Assembly (NCBI GenBank): GCA_022447335.1
Contig: JAKVCF010000017.1
Coordinates: 1 to 25,215 of the forward strand
Origin: Planctomycetota bacterium
Lineage (GTDB): Bacteria > Planctomycetota > UBA1135
Direction of reading: 5' to 3'
Length of the DNA: 25,215 bases
The number at the start of each line of letters is the position of its first letter. The stretch's first letter is position 1. The position numbers were made by a program, and so were the translations under genes. Shown here piece after piece: positions 1-8,127 of the stretch. The notes under the pieces are model-generated. The model was not told the origin of the DNA and ran no database searches. It saw only the letters and a program-made list of their open reading frames with translations.

Positions 1-2
1 TG

Positions 3-482
3 GACGGCACTGTGATAGATGAGAGCCTGGATATCATGCGCTGGGCACTTGGCAAAAACGACTCTGAAAGATGGCTACCGGCGATGGGTGCCGAGTGTGA
101 GTCCTGCGATGCATTAATCGATCAGAACGACGGTGACTTCAAGCACCACCTCGATCGATATAAGTACGCTACGCGTTACGATCATGTTGACGAGGTGGAT
201 CATCGAACGGCTGCAGCCGATATTTTGCAAGACTTAAACGACCGGCTTCTGTCACATCCCTATTTGCTTGGCGATCGCTTTACCTTAGCCGATGCAGCGA
301 TCGCCCCCTTTGTTCGACAGTTTGCTTTTACTGATCGTGATTGGTTCGATGCGCAGCCCTGGGGTTGTCTGCGAAATTGGCTTGATGCTTTCATCGCTTC
401 GCCGCGTTTTCAGCGCATTATGATCAAGTACCCAGTTTGGAGAGTAGATCAATCCCCCTTCGTTCTCGAATGGAGCGATTAA
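3..482 (+). CDS. Glutathione S-transferase family protein, C-terminal part (5' end outside window)
   Basis: The reading frame is open to the left edge, and the residues before the first possible GTG (position 12) already fit the family (DGTVIDESLDIMRWAL), so the gene begins upstream and the GTG is not a real start. What remains is the all-helical C-terminal domain: a short acidic stretch, then the hallmark LLGDRFTLADAAIAPFVRQF, then DWFDAQPW and a terminal helix ending in KYPVW. The thioredoxin-fold N-terminal domain that binds glutathione is missing from the window. Family members are cytosolic and conjugate or reduce with glutathione; the substrate cannot be told. The gene converges on the M23 peptidase gene with only about 20 bp between the stops and no obvious terminator hairpin. 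The family assignment is secure; the exact role is not. Confidence 0.85.
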   Translation, partial: DGTVIDESLDIMRWALGKNDSERWLPAMGAECESCDALIDQNDGDFKHHLDRYKYATRYDHVDEVDHRTAAADILQDLNDRLLSHPYLLGDRFTLADAAIAPFVRQFAFTDRDWFDAQPWGCLRNWLDAFIASPRFQRIMIKYPVWRVDQSPFVLEWSD

Positions 483-502
483 GATTCTGTGGTTTCAGTC
501 GA

Positions 503-1186
503 TTAGTCGGCTCGGAATAGTGGGTAGGGCGTAGGGAACAGGTCGTCGACGCCTTCTATTGTCGCTTGACTGATGTAGCCCTGAAGCAGTCGACCTTCAT
601 TCACCGAGCGTTGCGTGTGTATTTGCAAATGGGTGTGGGTGAACCATTGTCCGCTGTCCCCATGAGAACCAGTAATTGCGAAGGGCTCAGCTCGCTCGAC
701 AGGCTGCCTTTCTTCGACGGAAAAGTGTGTGTTTAGATGGCCATATAAAGAATAGAAGTCAGTTTCTCCCTCGTGATCTATGCCTGCCGCGTGAAGTAGC
801 ACGATATATCCGCCATAGTTGCCAATGCCTTCGTCCAATCCGAGGGTGTGCACTGTGCCGCTGAGTGGTGCAAATAGCTGTGCGCCCTTGGGTACGATCA
901 CATCTAGCCCGGCATGAATTACACGGCCTTCTTCTGCCATCTGTGGGAAGAGGCGTAGCAGTGCGGCACGTTCTTCCAGGTAGTGACTAAGTCCCCAGCT
1001 CTTGTTAGCTGCAGCTAGCTCGGCGAAGACTTGTGCTTGGAAGCGGTCGAAGTCGCCACTGGCGTATTCATAAACTTTGGGGTTGCCGGACGAGAAGTCA
1101 AAGATATGTGGATCGCCTTTTAGTAGTTCGCCGAATAGAGGAGCGGGCCGAAAGTCCTCCGAGCGCGTCAGGAGTAGGTAGCTCAT
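503..1186 (-). CDS. M23 family (lysostaphin-like) zinc metallopeptidase domain protein
   Basis: A 227-residue protein with the M23 zinc-site pattern: HAGLD (HxxxD) near residue 92, then YGHL, then THTHLQIH, which aligns with the usual PHLHFEI (HxH) motif. The segment GLDVIVPKGAQLFAPLSGTV is the typical M23 beta-sheet core. No signal peptide is visible, so it may be cytosolic or exported another way. The sequence resembles the M23 module found inside large phosphotransferase/M23/class-III aminotransferase fusion proteins more than a peptidoglycan hydrolase, so cell-wall cleavage should not be assumed. The ATG at 1186 has a short GGA 5-7 nt upstream. It is the last gene of a leftward peptidase run, 36 bp after the M24 gene, probably co-transcribed. 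Confidence 0.8.
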   Translation of the reverse strand: MSYLLLTRSEDFRPAPLFGELLKGDPHIFDFSSGNPKVYEYASGDFDRFQAQVFAELAAANKSWGLSHYLEERAALLRLFPQMAEEGRVIHAGLDVIVPKGAQLFAPLSGTVHTLGLDEGIGNYGGYIVLLHAAGIDHEGETDFYSLYGHLNTHFSVEERQPVERAEPFAITGSHGDSGQWFTHTHLQIHTQRSVNEGRLLQGYISQATIEGVDDLFPTPYPLFRAD

Positions 1187-1222
1187 GCCATCCGGCGAGT
1201 TTTGGCCACTGCGCGAGATTGC

Positions 1223-2437
1223 TTAGGCCAAGAAGGGCTCGTCGATCGAACGCGAGGGCAGAGTAAACCAACGCGGTCCGCTGTCTGTCATGTAAAAGTG
1301 GTCTTCAAGTCGCACGCCGAATTCGCCGGGCACGCAGATCATCGGTTCGTTGCTAAAGCACATGCCTGGGGCAAGTGGAGTGCGATCGCTGCCGACGAGG
1401 TATGGGCCTTCGTGAATATCGAGGCCAATGCCGTGGCCAGTGCGGTGCGGCAGGCCGGGCAGCGCATATTCCGGGCCAAAGCCCCGGGCTTCTAGGCTGC
1501 GACGCGCGGCGGCGTCAACTTCGCAGCAAGGCGTGCCAAGTTGCGCTGCTTCGAAGGCCGCGGCCTGTGCTTCCTTTTCAGCGTTCCACACTTCTCGGTG
1601 GCGTGCAGTCGGTTCACCAAACACATAGCTGCGTGTGATGTCGGACTGGTAGCCGTGGAGGGTGCAGCCCGTATCGATTAGTACCATGTCTCCTTCTTTC
1701 AGCGTTTGCGGATGTGGCACTCCGTGTGGGTAGGCGGTGGCTTCTCCGAATAGCGCGATGCAGAAGTTCGATCCGCCTGGGGCGCCGAGTGCCTGGTGTG
1801 CCTGATTCAAGAACTCTTCTACCTCAGTTGTGACGATGCCTGGACGCAGTATCGCGGCCGCGGCCGCGTGTGCTTCTAGAGTCATGTCCTTAGCGCGCTG
1901 CATCAGTGCAATTTCAGCGCCTGACTTGCGGCCGCGACATTCCTGAATTGCCGCGCCGGCGTCGATTAAGACGAAATTTTCGTCGATTGTTTCACGCACC
2001 CCCTCAGTCAGGAAAAAGGGGCAAGATGGATCCAGGCCGATTCGGCCACTGTTCAGGCCGAGTTTCCGCAAGGTATCGCACAGCAAAGAATATGGGGACT
2101 CATGCTCATGCCAGAGCGCAACCGGACCTGCGATTACCATTCGCCGTTCAAGCGTCCCTAGTTCAAAGTGGGGCGACAGATAGTGCAGCTGATTGTCGGC
2201 GGTCAGAATTGCGCCTACTAGTCGCTCGCTGGGATGCCAGCTAGTTCCTGTGAAGTAGCGAAGGTTGGACCCGCCATGCAGATAGATGGCATCGAGGCGA
2301 GAAGTTGCCATCTCGTGGGTTAGAGCCTTGAGCCGATCTTGATGTTCGCTGGCCTGAATCGGCTTCATTCCAGCCGTGCGGTCACCGAGTCGTGCTAGCG
2401 CATCGCTGGTAGAAGTGCCTCCCACTTCGCTTGTCAT
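1223..2437 (-). CDS. M24 family metallopeptidase, Xaa-Pro aminopeptidase-like
   Basis: A 404-residue pita-bread metallopeptidase that removes an N-terminal residue preceding proline. The N-terminal creatinase-like domain covers roughly residues 30-165 and the catalytic domain 175-395. All five metal ligands are visible: D255 in LIDTG, D266 in SDITR, H335 in TGHGIGLDIHEGP, E364 in SNEP and E378 in RLED. These fit a two-metal (Mn or Co) site. There is no signal peptide, so it is probably cytosolic. The ATG at 2437 is supported by an AGGA about 8 nt upstream; an internal Met at residue 24 is a weaker alternative. It lies 57 bp downstream of the subtilase gene and 36 bp upstream of the M23 gene. 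Co-expression would let it finish peptides released by the exported proteases. Confidence 0.92.
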   Translation of the reverse strand: MTSEVGGTSTSDALARLGDRTAGMKPIQASEHQDRLKALTHEMATSRLDAIYLHGGSNLRYFTGTSWHPSERLVGAILTADNQLHYLSPHFELGTLERRMVIAGPVALWHEHESPYSLLCDTLRKLGLNSGRIGLDPSCPFFLTEGVRETIDENFVLIDAGAAIQECRGRKSGAEIALMQRAKDMTLEAHAAAAAILRPGIVTTEVEEFLNQAHQALGAPGGSNFCIALFGEATAYPHGVPHPQTLKEGDMVLIDTGCTLHGYQSDITRSYVFGEPTARHREVWNAEKEAQAAAFEAAQLGTPCCEVDAAARRSLEARGFGPEYALPGLPHRTGHGIGLDIHEGPYLVGSDRTPLAPGMCFSNEPMICVPGEFGVRLEDHFYMTDSGPRWFTLPSRSIDEPFLA

Positions 2438-2494
2438 GAGCGTGATCCTACAGTTGCGGCACCTATGTCATGGGGATGGAATGCAGGTGGTGAC

Positions 2495-4822
2495 TTAGAG
2501 GTCAATGGAGTTGCTGACCGAGCAGCTCTGCACATCGACTGCTTGCACACGAATTACGCCACAGGCATTGGCCGGAACATTCGTGGTGAGCGAAGTAGAT
2601 TTTCCGATCGAAGCAAGGATTGGATTATCAATGTTAAGCGTTATGCCTAGGCAAGATGGTCCGTTGTACACATAAGTCCCCGGCTTGCCGTAGGCCCAAG
2701 CGATGTTGCCGCCCGGAGTTTCACCACTGACTTCAAAGCGCATCTTGCGACCGCAGGTTCCCGAAGCCACTTGCAACTCGAATCCTCCCGAGACTTCAGT
2801 CGCCCCTCGCACAACCAGTGCGTAGTCGGCATCCAGCTCAGAAGTTTCAGTATGTGTGTCCTGGTTGATTTCATCAGCGAAGACCTCTACTTTCCAAGTT
2901 CCCGCCGCCGGGTTTTCGAGTATGACGTGTTCTACGGGATCTTTGGTATTCGAGACCCCGCTCGACCTACTGTAGTTATAAGAGCTACCATTCAGCCCAT
3001 TGTTGCCCCAGTAGATCGTGCCGTCCGGTGCGGTTACCTTGAGCGACATGTCGTTGATGCGGTGTAGCGAGGAGCTCGTGGTTCCGGCGCGATCGATATA
3101 GACCAGAGTGGCTTGGAACTGATTAGTGTTCGGCGGAACCGTCATTGTGTAGCTGCTCGACTCGTTTTGCTGCAGTACATCGGACTCATCTACCCAGAAC
3201 AGTTCGGATGAGGTGTCGTACATCTCGCGCAGGTCGGGACGTCCCCATCCTTGGCGAGTGCGAGTAATGTCGTCCTGAGTGTCTGGGTACTGCCAAGCAG
3301 TGTTCATCATGATGGCGCGCGCTGTCGTTGAATGTGGACGACTATCAAAAACGGTAGCAGCGGTTGGATTATTGAAGTATCCGTTGTGCCACATCTCGTA
3401 GAACAGTGCGAAGTGGCCTGAAACAATTGGTGTCGCACCGGAGGTGCCGCCGAAGCTACTTGTATTTACACAGTCAATCGAGTCATAGAAGGCATTCATG
3501 TCCGGCTTGATTCGGCCGTCTGCCGCCGGGCCTGTTGAAGCCCCGCCGTTCCAGTCGTCGTTGTTATTATTGAAGTCGCCGTAATGGCGAATGCCGCCTA
3601 CTGAAACGATGTTCTTGGCCCAAGCTTGTGGGCGCGAATCCTGATTTCCGGCATTCGACTGTGATTGCGTGATGACGATGTGATTGATGAAAATGATGTC
3701 GTCCATTTGCTGCGAGATCGAGGTATACGATCGCGTTCGCGAGTCACCCCAGCTGTTGGTTTGATAGACCGCTTTATAGTTCAATGTTGGGTTTACCAGT
3801 TCAGCTGTGTGCGCATAGCGGTTACCTCCGTAGCTGCCGTAGTCCGCCATGATTCCCTGTGCATCGGGTGCCAGGCCACGATCAGTGCCGCTAGTATCCG
3901 CGAAGTTAATGCTGTAGGTTGAAGTGCCGTGTGAGCTGGAGTTGTAGCCGCCATGGTTGATCGGCGTATAGCGCCAGGCGCGGTTTCCGCCATCAAATCC
4001 ACTGTCCATCACTTCGGCGCGCACGCCGGTTCCATCAAATCCGGTTAATCCTTCGACATAGTCGGCGCCCATCAGGTTGCGTACGCGGTCCATATCAGTT
4101 TCCGGATCGCTCCAGCGATCGATGCCGAGCACTTCGCTTTGGCGAATGACTTGTAGTAACTGGTTAGGGGTGAGTGAGGCTTCAAGGATCCATCCCTCAT
4201 CGATCATGGCTTCGACTTCGCCGCCAATCGCACGCACGTAATCGGCGACAACAGCTTTCTGCACTGGGCCCCAATCACCGACTACAATTCGGTAGCGGTC
4301 ATGCGTAAGGCGGTTGTTTAGTAAATCGTGGAGTAGTTCATTTTCGACTTTGTAGGCCGGATGGAACTTGCCGACCCAGCGGACAAAGGGAAGTTCGGCG
4401 ACCTCTTTGACAGTCGCTGCGTCGAGTTCCCAGATGTTTCCATGCCAGGCTAGGAAGCGCTGGTCGACCCCGCCAAGCTCGCGTATTTCTTTACGCCACG
4501 GTTCGAGTCCGGCGGCGATGTACTGCACGATGTACAGTTGATGACCTTCAGGGGCTCGCAATACGTCTGGGATGGGCGGCTCACTATCGGCCAGTGGATT
4601 GAAGTCGCGATAGGTAAGTTTTACTTCGTAGGACGTTTGGCGGTCACGGCCAAATGTGAGACCTCCGTCGAGTGACGTGCGATACCAGGAGACGATTTCG
4701 CCATCCGCATTAGCGCCGACCCAGGTCTGGGCCACGGTGTTGCCGTGACGGATAGTCTGCACATCACTCACCTGAACAGGCGCTGCTGCAGCAAGGAGCA
4801 AGAGGGGGAGAGGGGAGAGCAT
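2495..4822 (-). CDS. Secreted S8 (subtilisin-like, Kp43-type) serine peptidase
   Basis: A 775-residue exported serine protease. Residues 1-15 (MLSPLPLLLLAAAAP) form a short signal peptide. Residues about 60-240 form a pro-region that ends in a helix-rich segment before the catalytic domain. The triad is clear: D273 in VMDSGFDGG, H298 in SSSHGTS and S461 in FGGTSGATP; the oxyanion-hole Asn lies in QSNAGN near residue 390. After about residue 560 there is a beta-rich C-terminal region (NPAAGTWKVEVFAD, YALVVRG) like the jelly-roll domain of Kp43-type subtilases, followed by a Cys-containing tail with no recognised domain. There is no clear Shine-Dalgarno at the ATG. It follows the FG-GAP/thioredoxin gene by 72 bp and precedes the M24 gene by 57 bp, so it fits a leftward transcription unit. 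It probably degrades extracellular or periplasmic protein. Confidence 0.92.
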   Translation of the reverse strand: MLSPLPLLLLAAAAPVQVSDVQTIRHGNTVAQTWVGANADGEIVSWYRTSLDGGLTFGRDRQTSYEVKLTYRDFNPLADSEPPIPDVLRAPEGHQLYIVQYIAAGLEPWRKEIRELGGVDQRFLAWHGNIWELDAATVKEVAELPFVRWVGKFHPAYKVENELLHDLLNNRLTHDRYRIVVGDWGPVQKAVVADYVRAIGGEVEAMIDEGWILEASLTPNQLLQVIRQSEVLGIDRWSDPETDMDRVRNLMGADYVEGLTGFDGTGVRAEVMDSGFDGGNRAWRYTPINHGGYNSSSHGTSTYSINFADTSGTDRGLAPDAQGIMADYGSYGGNRYAHTAELVNPTLNYKAVYQTNSWGDSRTRSYTSISQQMDDIIFINHIVITQSQSNAGNQDSRPQAWAKNIVSVGGIRHYGDFNNNNDDWNGGASTGPAADGRIKPDMNAFYDSIDCVNTSSFGGTSGATPIVSGHFALFYEMWHNGYFNNPTAATVFDSRPHSTTARAIMMNTAWQYPDTQDDITRTRQGWGRPDLREMYDTSSELFWVDESDVLQQNESSSYTMTVPPNTNQFQATLVYIDRAGTTSSSLHRINDMSLKVTAPDGTIYWGNNGLNGSSYNYSRSSGVSNTKDPVEHVILENPAAGTWKVEVFADEINQDTHTETSELDADYALVVRGATEVSGGFELQVASGTCGRKMRFEVSGETPGGNIAWAYGKPGTYVYNGPSCLGITLNIDNPILASIGKSTSLTTNVPANACGVIRVQAVDVQSCSVSNSIDL

Positions 4823-4894
4823 GACTAGAGAGAGAAACAGCCCACAAGCAATGGGCTATCTAGCCTACCAGGGAAAGTGGCCCCTCGGGCTTGA

Positions 4895-6190
4895 TCAGCG
4901 GCGAATGTGCTCGGCTCGTGTACGGTAATCCGCCGCCAGTTTGTGCAAGCCATAGCTCTCGAAGGCTTTGGCCAGGAAAGTCCAGTTTCGGTCGCGCTTC
5001 TTTAGGCGTGTACCGAAGTGCAGCTTGGCAGCCGAAGTATTGCGAGCATCCATCGTTGCGACGATAGCGGCGTCGCGGAGTAAGTCGCCCATCTTTACTT
5101 TTCCCTGATAGACCACGCAGAGTTGGCCATCTGCATCGAGCAGTAGGCTGGTGGGGAGCGGCGTGCCAGTTGGAGTGCCGAGCACCTCGTAAAGCACGGC
5201 TTCCAGCGACTGCATGAAGGTTTCATTCGTGTAGCCAGCGTGTTTCTGTAGCCCGAAGTTAGTGAGCATCTCATCAGCGCGGGCGCGATTTTCCGGGCCA
5301 TCTGTATTCAGTGGTACGACGCGCAGGCCGCGTCCAGAGATCTGTTCAGCGCGGCGCTGGAAAGCGCCGAATTCCTTAAGGCAGTTCACGCAGTTGATAC
5401 CCCACAGGTTAATCAGCGTTGGGCCAGGGCCGAGGTCGGCAATAGTGCGGTCGGGATGGTCTTCTGACGGAATTGGCAGCGCGTGCAGCGGAATTTTTTC
5501 GATCAATGGGATGCGCACGACCGGGTTACCAGCGCGGGGCACCGGTGTAGCCTCGGCCGACGCCAGCGATACATGGGTTTGCATTGCAAATCCGACCGAA
5601 CTTTCGGCGCCTTCCTCTAGGCCGTGTACGCGATTAATACGTAGTTTCTCGAAAGTTTGTTCGTTGCCGTTCGGCCAGACTACTCGTACTTGATCGATTG
5701 TAGTTGCATTACCGAGACCAAAGTGCAGGGTCTTGCTCGACTGCGACAGGAAGCTGTCACCGGCTTGGAGAGTTTGTCGTAGTACGCGGTTACCACTGTG
5801 CACAAAGACCTGTGCGCCGATCGCGTCACGGTTGCTCTGCGTGCCGCGTAGGCGTAGTGCGACGAAGTTGCCCGCCTCGGCCTGGTTTAACATCAGACGG
5901 AAACGAGGCGCGGTTCGGGATCGCAATAGCAAGTCGAGTCGGCCATCACCATCCCAATCTAAGGTCGTGACCGCGCGCCCGTCGTCGGCGAAGTCAGCAT
6001 GTGAGGTGGCGCTAACATCGCAGAAAGTTCCATCGCCGTTGTTGAGGAAGACATGGTTTTTCTCACCTCCACTCCAGGAGATGCCCTGCGTGCGGGTGAG
6101 CTCCTGGATGCTGGACCACGCTTGTTCATACTCTTCAGTAGCTTCGGTATCTGTAGGGGATTGCGACGTCACGCGTCGCCAGAAAAAACT
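4895..6190 (-). CDS. C-terminal half (after in-frame TGA) of FG-GAP propeller protein: blade 7, ASPIC/UnbV domain and TlpA-like thioredoxin domain
   Basis: This is the continuation, in the same frame, of the upstream FG-GAP gene; only the TGA at 6191-6193 separates them. Numbered in the joined 1027-residue product, it holds SFFWRR right after the TGA, the last FG-GAP calcium motif DWDGDGRLD (near 674), an ASPIC/UnbV domain at about 719-790 (GDSFLSQSSKTLHFGLG, then VVWPNG), and a TlpA/ResA-like thioredoxin fold at about 825-980. The latter has CVNC at 863-866 (LWGINCVNCLKEF) and a cis-proline motif PLPTSLLLDADG. A short helical tail follows. The only possible start, a GTG at 6172, sits in a hairpin, has no Shine-Dalgarno, encodes no signal peptide and would begin in mid-domain. 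Independent translation is therefore unlikely. The thioredoxin domain suggests disulfide exchange outside the cytoplasm. It ends in a TGA stop. Confidence 0.8.
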   Translation of the reverse strand, partial: SFFWRRVTSQSPTDTEATEEYEQAWSSIQELTRTQGISWSGGEKNHVFLNNGDGTFCDVSATSHADFADDGRAVTTLDWDGDGRLDLLLRSRTAPRFRLMLNQAEAGNFVALRLRGTQSNRDAIGAQVFVHSGNRVLRQTLQAGDSFLSQSSKTLHFGLGNATTIDQVRVVWPNGNEQTFEKLRINRVHGLEEGAESSVGFAMQTHVSLASAEATPVPRAGNPVVRIPLIEKIPLHALPIPSEDHPDRTIADLGPGPTLINLWGINCVNCLKEFGAFQRRAEQISGRGLRVVPLNTDGPENRARADEMLTNFGLQKHAGYTNETFMQSLEAVLYEVLGTPTGTPLPTSLLLDADGQLCVVYQGKVKMGDLLRDAAIVATMDARNTSAAKLHFGTRLKKRDRNWTFLAKAFESYGLHKLAADYRTRAEHIRR

Positions 6191-6193
6191 TCA
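6163..6193 (-). promoter_or_regulatory. Candidate selenocysteine UGA codon with bacterial SECIS-like hairpin
   Basis: Read on the minus strand, TGA (6193-6191) is followed by 11 nt and then by GCGACG-CGUGA-CGUCGC (6179-6163): a perfect 6-bp stem with a 5-nt loop. The loop starts 17 nt after the UGA and has G among its first two bases. As I recall the bacterial SECIS criteria, they are a stem-loop just 3' of UGA, an apical loop 16-37 nt away, and a G in the first two loop bases; this fits. In E. coli fdhF (from memory) the 17-nt upper stem-loop also begins 11 nt after the UGA. The frame continues unchanged with SFFWRR and the rest of the protein. TGA is an ordinary stop for other genes here, so genome-wide reassignment does not explain it. 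A nonsense mutation or base error remains possible. Confidence 0.5.
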
Positions 6194-7978
6194 CAAGTCA
6201 TCCTTCACAGGTCCAGTCAAGAAGCCGTTTGGTGAGTAGATGTCGGCGTAGCCGTCGTTGTTGAGATCCGCGAATTTTGATCCCCAACTCCATCCTGCAA
6301 TCGCGATTCCTGCGGTCTCAGTGACATCTATGAAGTTCCCCTTGCCATCATTGGCTAGTAGCGTGTTTCCTCGGGCGTGCCGCACGTACTCATGTGCTAC
6401 CTCACCGTGGTTCTCGCCCTGGAACTGTTGCTGTGGCGCAATGCGTAGTCCCGCTGAGCTGAACATGTTGGTGATCAGGAGGTCCATATCACCATCGAGG
6501 TCGAAGTCAGAGGTCGCCAAGCCCATGACCGCCGCGCGGTCTTCTGCTCCGCGTTCGGTCGCCACATCGCGGAACTTCCCGTCTTGATTCAGGTAGAGAT
6601 TGTTGTCGCCGAAGTCATTGGCGACATAGAGATCCAGATCCCCGTCCCCATCAAAGTCCTCCCAGATTGATGCTAGAGAGAACTTGCTGTTGTTGTGGTC
6701 CAGACCAACTTCCTCAGTAGCGTCGACGAATTTACCAACTCCATCATTGCGCCAATAGAAGTTAGAGGCCCCATTGTTTGCGTTGTTATAGGGCGTAGGC
6801 ACGCCGCCCATGATTCCGTTTGCGACATATCGCACTGCGTACAGATCCAAGTCACCATCTTTGTCTGGATCTGCTGCAGATAGTGAATAGATATCCTCGA
6901 ATCCCTTGCCATTTAGGGGAGTGAAGTTATCAAACCGGCCTTGACCATCGTTGTAGGCAACTAGCAGATTGGCGCCCAAGGAAGCTACGAAGTCCTGGTC
7001 GCCATCGTTGTCAAGATCGATTAGCAGGGCTGACCGCGTCGATTCTAAGAAGTCGAGACCGCTACTTTCACTAGCATCACGCAGCGTTCCGTCGGCGGTA
7101 TGGATGAGCAGGCGATTCGGGGCGCCGCCATGTGCGCAGAGATAGATATCGTCGCGCCCATCGCCATTGACGTCTCCGACGGCCATGCCTTGTGAGCCAA
7201 TAAATGCTTGCCCGATCAGGCGGTCGACTTTCTGGTGGTAGTCATCGATGCCTGTTAGGATCTCACGCTCCCAAAATCCGAGTGATGAGGTGAGATGTCC
7301 GGTGACCTCGCGGAATAGTGGCTTCGGAGTGCGAAATTCTTCGTAGTCGAGCACTGCAATGCCGCGGAGCTTCGGGGCAGTGTCGTCGTCTGCGGCCCAA
7401 TCGGTCATCCAGATTGCGTTGATCTGAATTTGCGATCCATCGGCCTCGCTTACTGACCAGTGAACCAGTGCTTTCCCGCGGAAAGAATCGTCATCCATCT
7501 GGATGTCGACGAACTTGACGAAGGGGTGTGCGTCAGCGTGACCGAGCGCTTCGCGAAGCGGCGCGACCAGGAGTTCCCAGTCCATTGTTTTTGGTGTGGC
7601 GCCCCAGTCGTCCGCATGCAAAACTTGCATCCCATCCCGGTCCATAAGTGGGGCTAGAGTTTTTGGCCGCAGCGCGGTGAAGGCGGCGAGTTCGCTCGAG
7701 ATTCCTTTTTCCGGGAAGGGCAGGTTGGCATCGCCCAGTGCGGCTACAAACTTCTTAAGAATCGGCTTGGCCGAATCGTGCAGGACTTCACTGCGCCAGC
7801 CGTCATAGCCCGCGTCGACACGACGGAAGCTTTCTTCCGCCCACGCTGGAAGCGTGGCCGTGCGTTTTTCGATCAAGATGTTGGGATCTTTCGGCTCTTG
7901 CGCAGGGGAGGGAGCGCTGCCGAAAGCCAACATCGACATCAGGCCGACGCAGGTGCGCCGACCTAGGTCGGGTCGCAT
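6191..7978 (-). CDS. N-terminal half of secreted FG-GAP/VCBS seven-bladed propeller protein (interrupted by in-frame TGA)
   Basis: From the ATG at 7978 the protein has a signal peptide (MRPDLGRRTCVGLMSM, cleavage near APSPAQ, residue ~27) and a mixed N-terminal domain to about residue 270. Six FG-GAP/VCBS repeats follow, with calcium-binding loops DVNGDGRDD, DLDNDGDQD, DPDKDGDLD, DFDGDGDLD, DFDLDGDMD and DLNNDGYAD. The frame is open further upstream to 8137, but that extension encodes no signal peptide at its start and overlaps the M1 gene start, so 7978 is preferred. No Shine-Dalgarno is visible. Residue 596 would be encoded by the TGA at 6193-6191. A seven-bladed propeller needs the seventh repeat, which lies after the TGA, so this half alone would be incomplete. 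CRTAC1/UnbV-type FG-GAP proteins are exported; their biochemical role is poorly known. Confidence 0.82.
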   Translation of the reverse strand: MRPDLGRRTCVGLMSMLAFGSAPSPAQEPKDPNILIEKRTATLPAWAEESFRRVDAGYDGWRSEVLHDSAKPILKKFVAALGDANLPFPEKGISSELAAFTALRPKTLAPLMDRDGMQVLHADDWGATPKTMDWELLVAPLREALGHADAHPFVKFVDIQMDDDSFRGKALVHWSVSEADGSQIQINAIWMTDWAADDDTAPKLRGIAVLDYEEFRTPKPLFREVTGHLTSSLGFWEREILTGIDDYHQKVDRLIGQAFIGSQGMAVGDVNGDGRDDIYLCAHGGAPNRLLIHTADGTLRDASESSGLDFLESTRSALLIDLDNDGDQDFVASLGANLLVAYNDGQGRFDNFTPLNGKGFEDIYSLSAADPDKDGDLDLYAVRYVANGIMGGVPTPYNNANNGASNFYWRNDGVGKFVDATEEVGLDHNNSKFSLASIWEDFDGDGDLDLYVANDFGDNNLYLNQDGKFRDVATERGAEDRAAVMGLATSDFDLDGDMDLLITNMFSSAGLRIAPQQQFQGENHGEVAHEYVRHARGNTLLANDGKGNFIDVTETAGIAIAGWSWGSKFADLNNDGYADIYSPNGFLTGPVKDDL

Positions 7979-8127
7979 TATCACTTGGGGAGGAGAGCGA
8001 GGGATTCGGCGCAAGCGCCGGGGGTCTTTTAATGTACTCTGGAAACGCCTCTCAGCAAAGGCGACTGGCCCGGTATTTATTACTCCCAGGGCAGTCGGTG
8101 GCTTGAGGACAAGTAGGATGAGTGGCG
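7979..8127. promoter_or_regulatory. Divergent intergenic region with three inverted repeats
   Basis: This gap separates the divergent FG-GAP (-) and M1 peptidase (+) genes and must hold both promoters. It contains GGCGCAAGCGCC (8008-8019), followed on the + strand by a G-run and TCTTTT. Next come CGCCT/AGGCG arms at 8046-8050 and 8059-8063, and ACTG-CCC/GGG-CAGT arms between 8064 and 8095 around an AT-rich core (GGTATTTATTACT). They may be operators or leader hairpins; no known regulator site was recognised. I could not fix -35/-10 boxes with confidence. Confidence 0.3.

Noticed and set aside
4895..6172. An independent gene starting at GTG 6172
   Set aside because: No signal peptide, no Shine-Dalgarno, start inside a hairpin, and the product would begin in mid-propeller, in the same frame as the gene before it.
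7840..7857. Hairpin CCACGCT-GGA-AGCGTGG
   Set aside because: It lies within the coding sequence for the N-terminus of the FG-GAP protein, with no T-run or regulatory context; probably coincidental.
4895..7978. Genome-wide TGA reassignment (as in code 4 or 25) to explain the in-frame TGA
   Set aside because: Other clear genes end at TGA where homology ends (M1 gene at 9835-9837, small membrane protein at 13788-13790, the FG-GAP gene itself at 4895-4897), so TGA works as a stop here.
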